From positions 1 through 39,344 of IMG/VR virus record IMGVR_UViG_3300046007_012848: a stretch of 39,344 nucleotides of DNA; one strand, 5' to 3'. A program made the translations under genes and the position numbers. Below, one piece after another: positions 37,886 through 39,344 of the stretch. Under the pieces are notes generated by a model. It saw nothing but the letters and a program-made list of their open reading frames with translations, did no database searches and was not told the DNA's origin. Origin of the DNA: a virus. Within the stretch, counting starts at the first letter, position 1; each line of letters begins with the position of its first letter.

Positions 37886-39344
37886 GTGGCTATCGTACAG
37901 ATATCAAGGATCACCAATCGTAAAGGTCTAACCGAAAATCTACCGCAACTGGCGGGTGCAGAACTGGGTTGGTGCATAGATAGCCGGCGATTGTTCATTG
38001 GCAACGGTACCCTGGAAGAGGGTGCTCCTGTGATCGGTAACACAGAGATACTGACCCAGTTTTCCGATATCGCTGCCCTGGCCGAGTATACCTACACTGA
38101 TTCCGTGGTCGGCTACGCGGCACAGACTGGTGCCACAGCCAGCACGCCCGTGGTGCGTACAGTATCTGCTAAGCTGGATGATTTTGCCAGCATACGAGAC
38201 TTCGGTGCTGCTGGCGATGGTGTAACAGATGATACCAATGCCATCAATCGCGCTTTATATCAACTGTACTGCCGTGAGCCAAACAACACCCAGACACGAC
38301 GCAGTCTGTATTTTCCTGCTGGTACTTATATCGTCACTGAAACCATTGCCATTCCTACCTGGGCCAAACTTGTGGGCGAAGGCGCTGATTGTACATTCAT
38401 CACATTGACAGATCCGTTTGACAGCGGTCTTGTTGACTATGTGGCACAGTATGCTGACAGCCTACAGCAGACCGGTGCCAATCTCGGCAGCAATGGTGCC
38501 ACGCTGCCTCGAAATATCGAAATATCATCGATCACATTCCAAAATCTCTTGGATTCCAGTTCATCGGTTTTCCTCGTGGCACAGGCCACACAGTGTTGGT
38601 TTGAATCAGTGAACTTTCGCGGCAGTCTGGGCACTGCCCCGACCACGGCTGCTGCCAATCTCATTGGTACTGAATTCAGCGGGGTGTGTGAACAGATCAC
38701 TTTTGATCGATGCCGCTGGCAAGGTCTGACCTATGGTATCAATACCGCACAGCCCATAGCCAGTGTCACTGTCAGCAATAGCGCCTTCTACGATCTATAT
38801 CAGGGCATCGTGCTTGCTAATCCCACAGCAGTATCAGGCGGACCCACTGGATTCCGTGCCGTGGGCAACTTTTTTGACAACATATATGCGCAAGGCGTGA
38901 TATACGGGCAAGCCAGCCTGTGTGCCACTGCCTATAACATTTTCTATGATGCGGGCAATGCGCTAGGTGGAACACCAGTCACACCAGTCATACAGTTTGC
39001 CAACGATGTGTGCGCCAGTATCAGCGACATGTTTGAACGCACTGACAGCGAAAATAATCAAGTAGCTCGTGTGTCTGTATCTACCACGACTCCAGCAGCC
39101 GATGCTCCAGGCACAGAACTGCAGTTAGGTCGTTACGCCAGGCTCAATGGACTCACTGCCAACATCCCTGACAACAGCAGCGGAACCACAGTAGCTACGA
39201 CCAATCCCAATCTGGTGCGTGCATTCAGCATGGATTATACCATGGTGCGTGAAAGCAATGTGCGCCATGGACTGTTCACTGTGACTTCGGCCGGTGCAGG
39301 TACCGCTGTGTTCACTGATGATTATGTTGAAACTACCAACATTT
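37886..39344 (+). CDS. Tail spike/fibre with pectate-lyase-like beta-helix, 3' end missing
   Basis: The frame stays open from the GTG at 37886 to the window edge (486 codons). The first 90 residues (MAIVQISRITNRKGLTENLP, LGWCIDSRRLFIGNGTLEEG) form a virion-attachment domain of a type found in T4-like tail and neck fibres. Then comes IRDFGAAGDGVTDDTNAINRAL, the signature start of the Pectate_lyase_3 right-handed beta-helix, followed by short repeated strands (ITFDRCRW, VTVSNSAFYDLYQGIVL, FRAVGNFFDNI). Such proteins bind or cut host surface polysaccharide. The C-terminal receptor region is outside the window. Confidence 0.8.
   Translation, partial: MAIVQISRITNRKGLTENLPQLAGAELGWCIDSRRLFIGNGTLEEGAPVIGNTEILTQFSDIAALAEYTYTDSVVGYAAQTGATASTPVVRTVSAKLDDFASIRDFGAAGDGVTDDTNAINRALYQLYCREPNNTQTRRSLYFPAGTYIVTETIAIPTWAKLVGEGADCTFITLTDPFDSGLVDYVAQYADSLQQTGANLGSNGATLPRNIEISSITFQNLLDSSSSVFLVAQATQCWFESVNFRGSLGTAPTTAAANLIGTEFSGVCEQITFDRCRWQGLTYGINTAQPIASVTVSNSAFYDLYQGIVLANPTAVSGGPTGFRAVGNFFDNIYAQGVIYGQASLCATAYNIFYDAGNALGGTPVTPVIQFANDVCASISDMFERTDSENNQVARVSVSTTTPAADAPGTELQLGRYARLNGLTANIPDNSSGTTVATTNPNLVRAFSMDYTMVRESNVRHGLFTVTSAGAGTAVFTDDYVETTNI

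Overview
The window is best read as part of a tailed-phage genome of the T4-like (Tevenvirinae-related) marine or freshwater type. Evidence: a UvsW-type recombination helicase, a gp61-type primase and a gp41-type DnaB helicase; genes packed end to end with 1-20 nt overlaps; NNTAAATA (T4 late-promoter-like) octamers in the few intergenic gaps; and virion-type genes ending in a beta-helix tail spike. No rRNA, tRNA, IS element or CRISPR array was seen. A phage-encoded IscU keeps the LPPVK motif that HscA recognises, which suggests a host using the ISC pathway, more likely a proteobacterium than a cyanobacterium.

Layout. (1) 1-14419 is a glycan island of 20 genes: GT-A, GT8-, GT9- and GT25-like glycosyltransferases, SAM methyltransferases (TylF, FkbM, CmcI-like and generic), a cytidylyltransferase-cupin fusion, and five divergent copies of one unnamed GT-B-like family. 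A four-gene block (9430-12845) runs backwards inside it. (2) 14420-20963 is an early/replication region with near-consensus sigma70 promoters: an AAA+ ATPase, UvsW, small conserved proteins, a 2OG-Fe(II) oxygenase, a zinc-finger protein and a 186-residue protein that carries all the signature motifs of a DnaE (Pol III alpha) core. (3) 20960-25275 holds a divergent pair under late-like motifs, then virion-like protein, SGNH hydrolase, primase and helicase. (4) 25262-26965 is a PHP-less DnaE-like polymerase on the minus strand. Beyond it lies a codon-divergent scar of the helicase C-terminus (27009-27071), which marks the edge of an AT-richer cassette (to about 29990) encoding a 2OG oxygenase, a PLP-aminotransferase-like protein, a small beta-rich protein and an amidinotransferase. 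(5) 30030-36412 is a late region: virion or internal proteins, including a 618-residue protein that pairs a Pol-beta-type nucleotidyltransferase with a ligase-like domain, a small abundant-type virion protein with its own promoter and terminator, a 2OG oxygenase and a membrane-anchored coiled coil. (6) 36446-37858 encodes IscU, IscA and a RecB-like nuclease behind a near-perfect sigma70 promoter. (7) 37886 to the end is a tail spike, cut by the window edge.

How the parts may work together: the glycan island probably decorates the virion or alters the host surface; the replication genes form a T4-type primosome with an unusual DnaE contribution; the late region builds the particle. Four late proteins share an N-terminal [IL]-x-E tag resembling the cleavage signal of T4 prohead protease, so some of them, including the nucleotidyltransferase/ligase-like protein, may be packaged. 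All family names come from motifs read by eye; no database search was possible.
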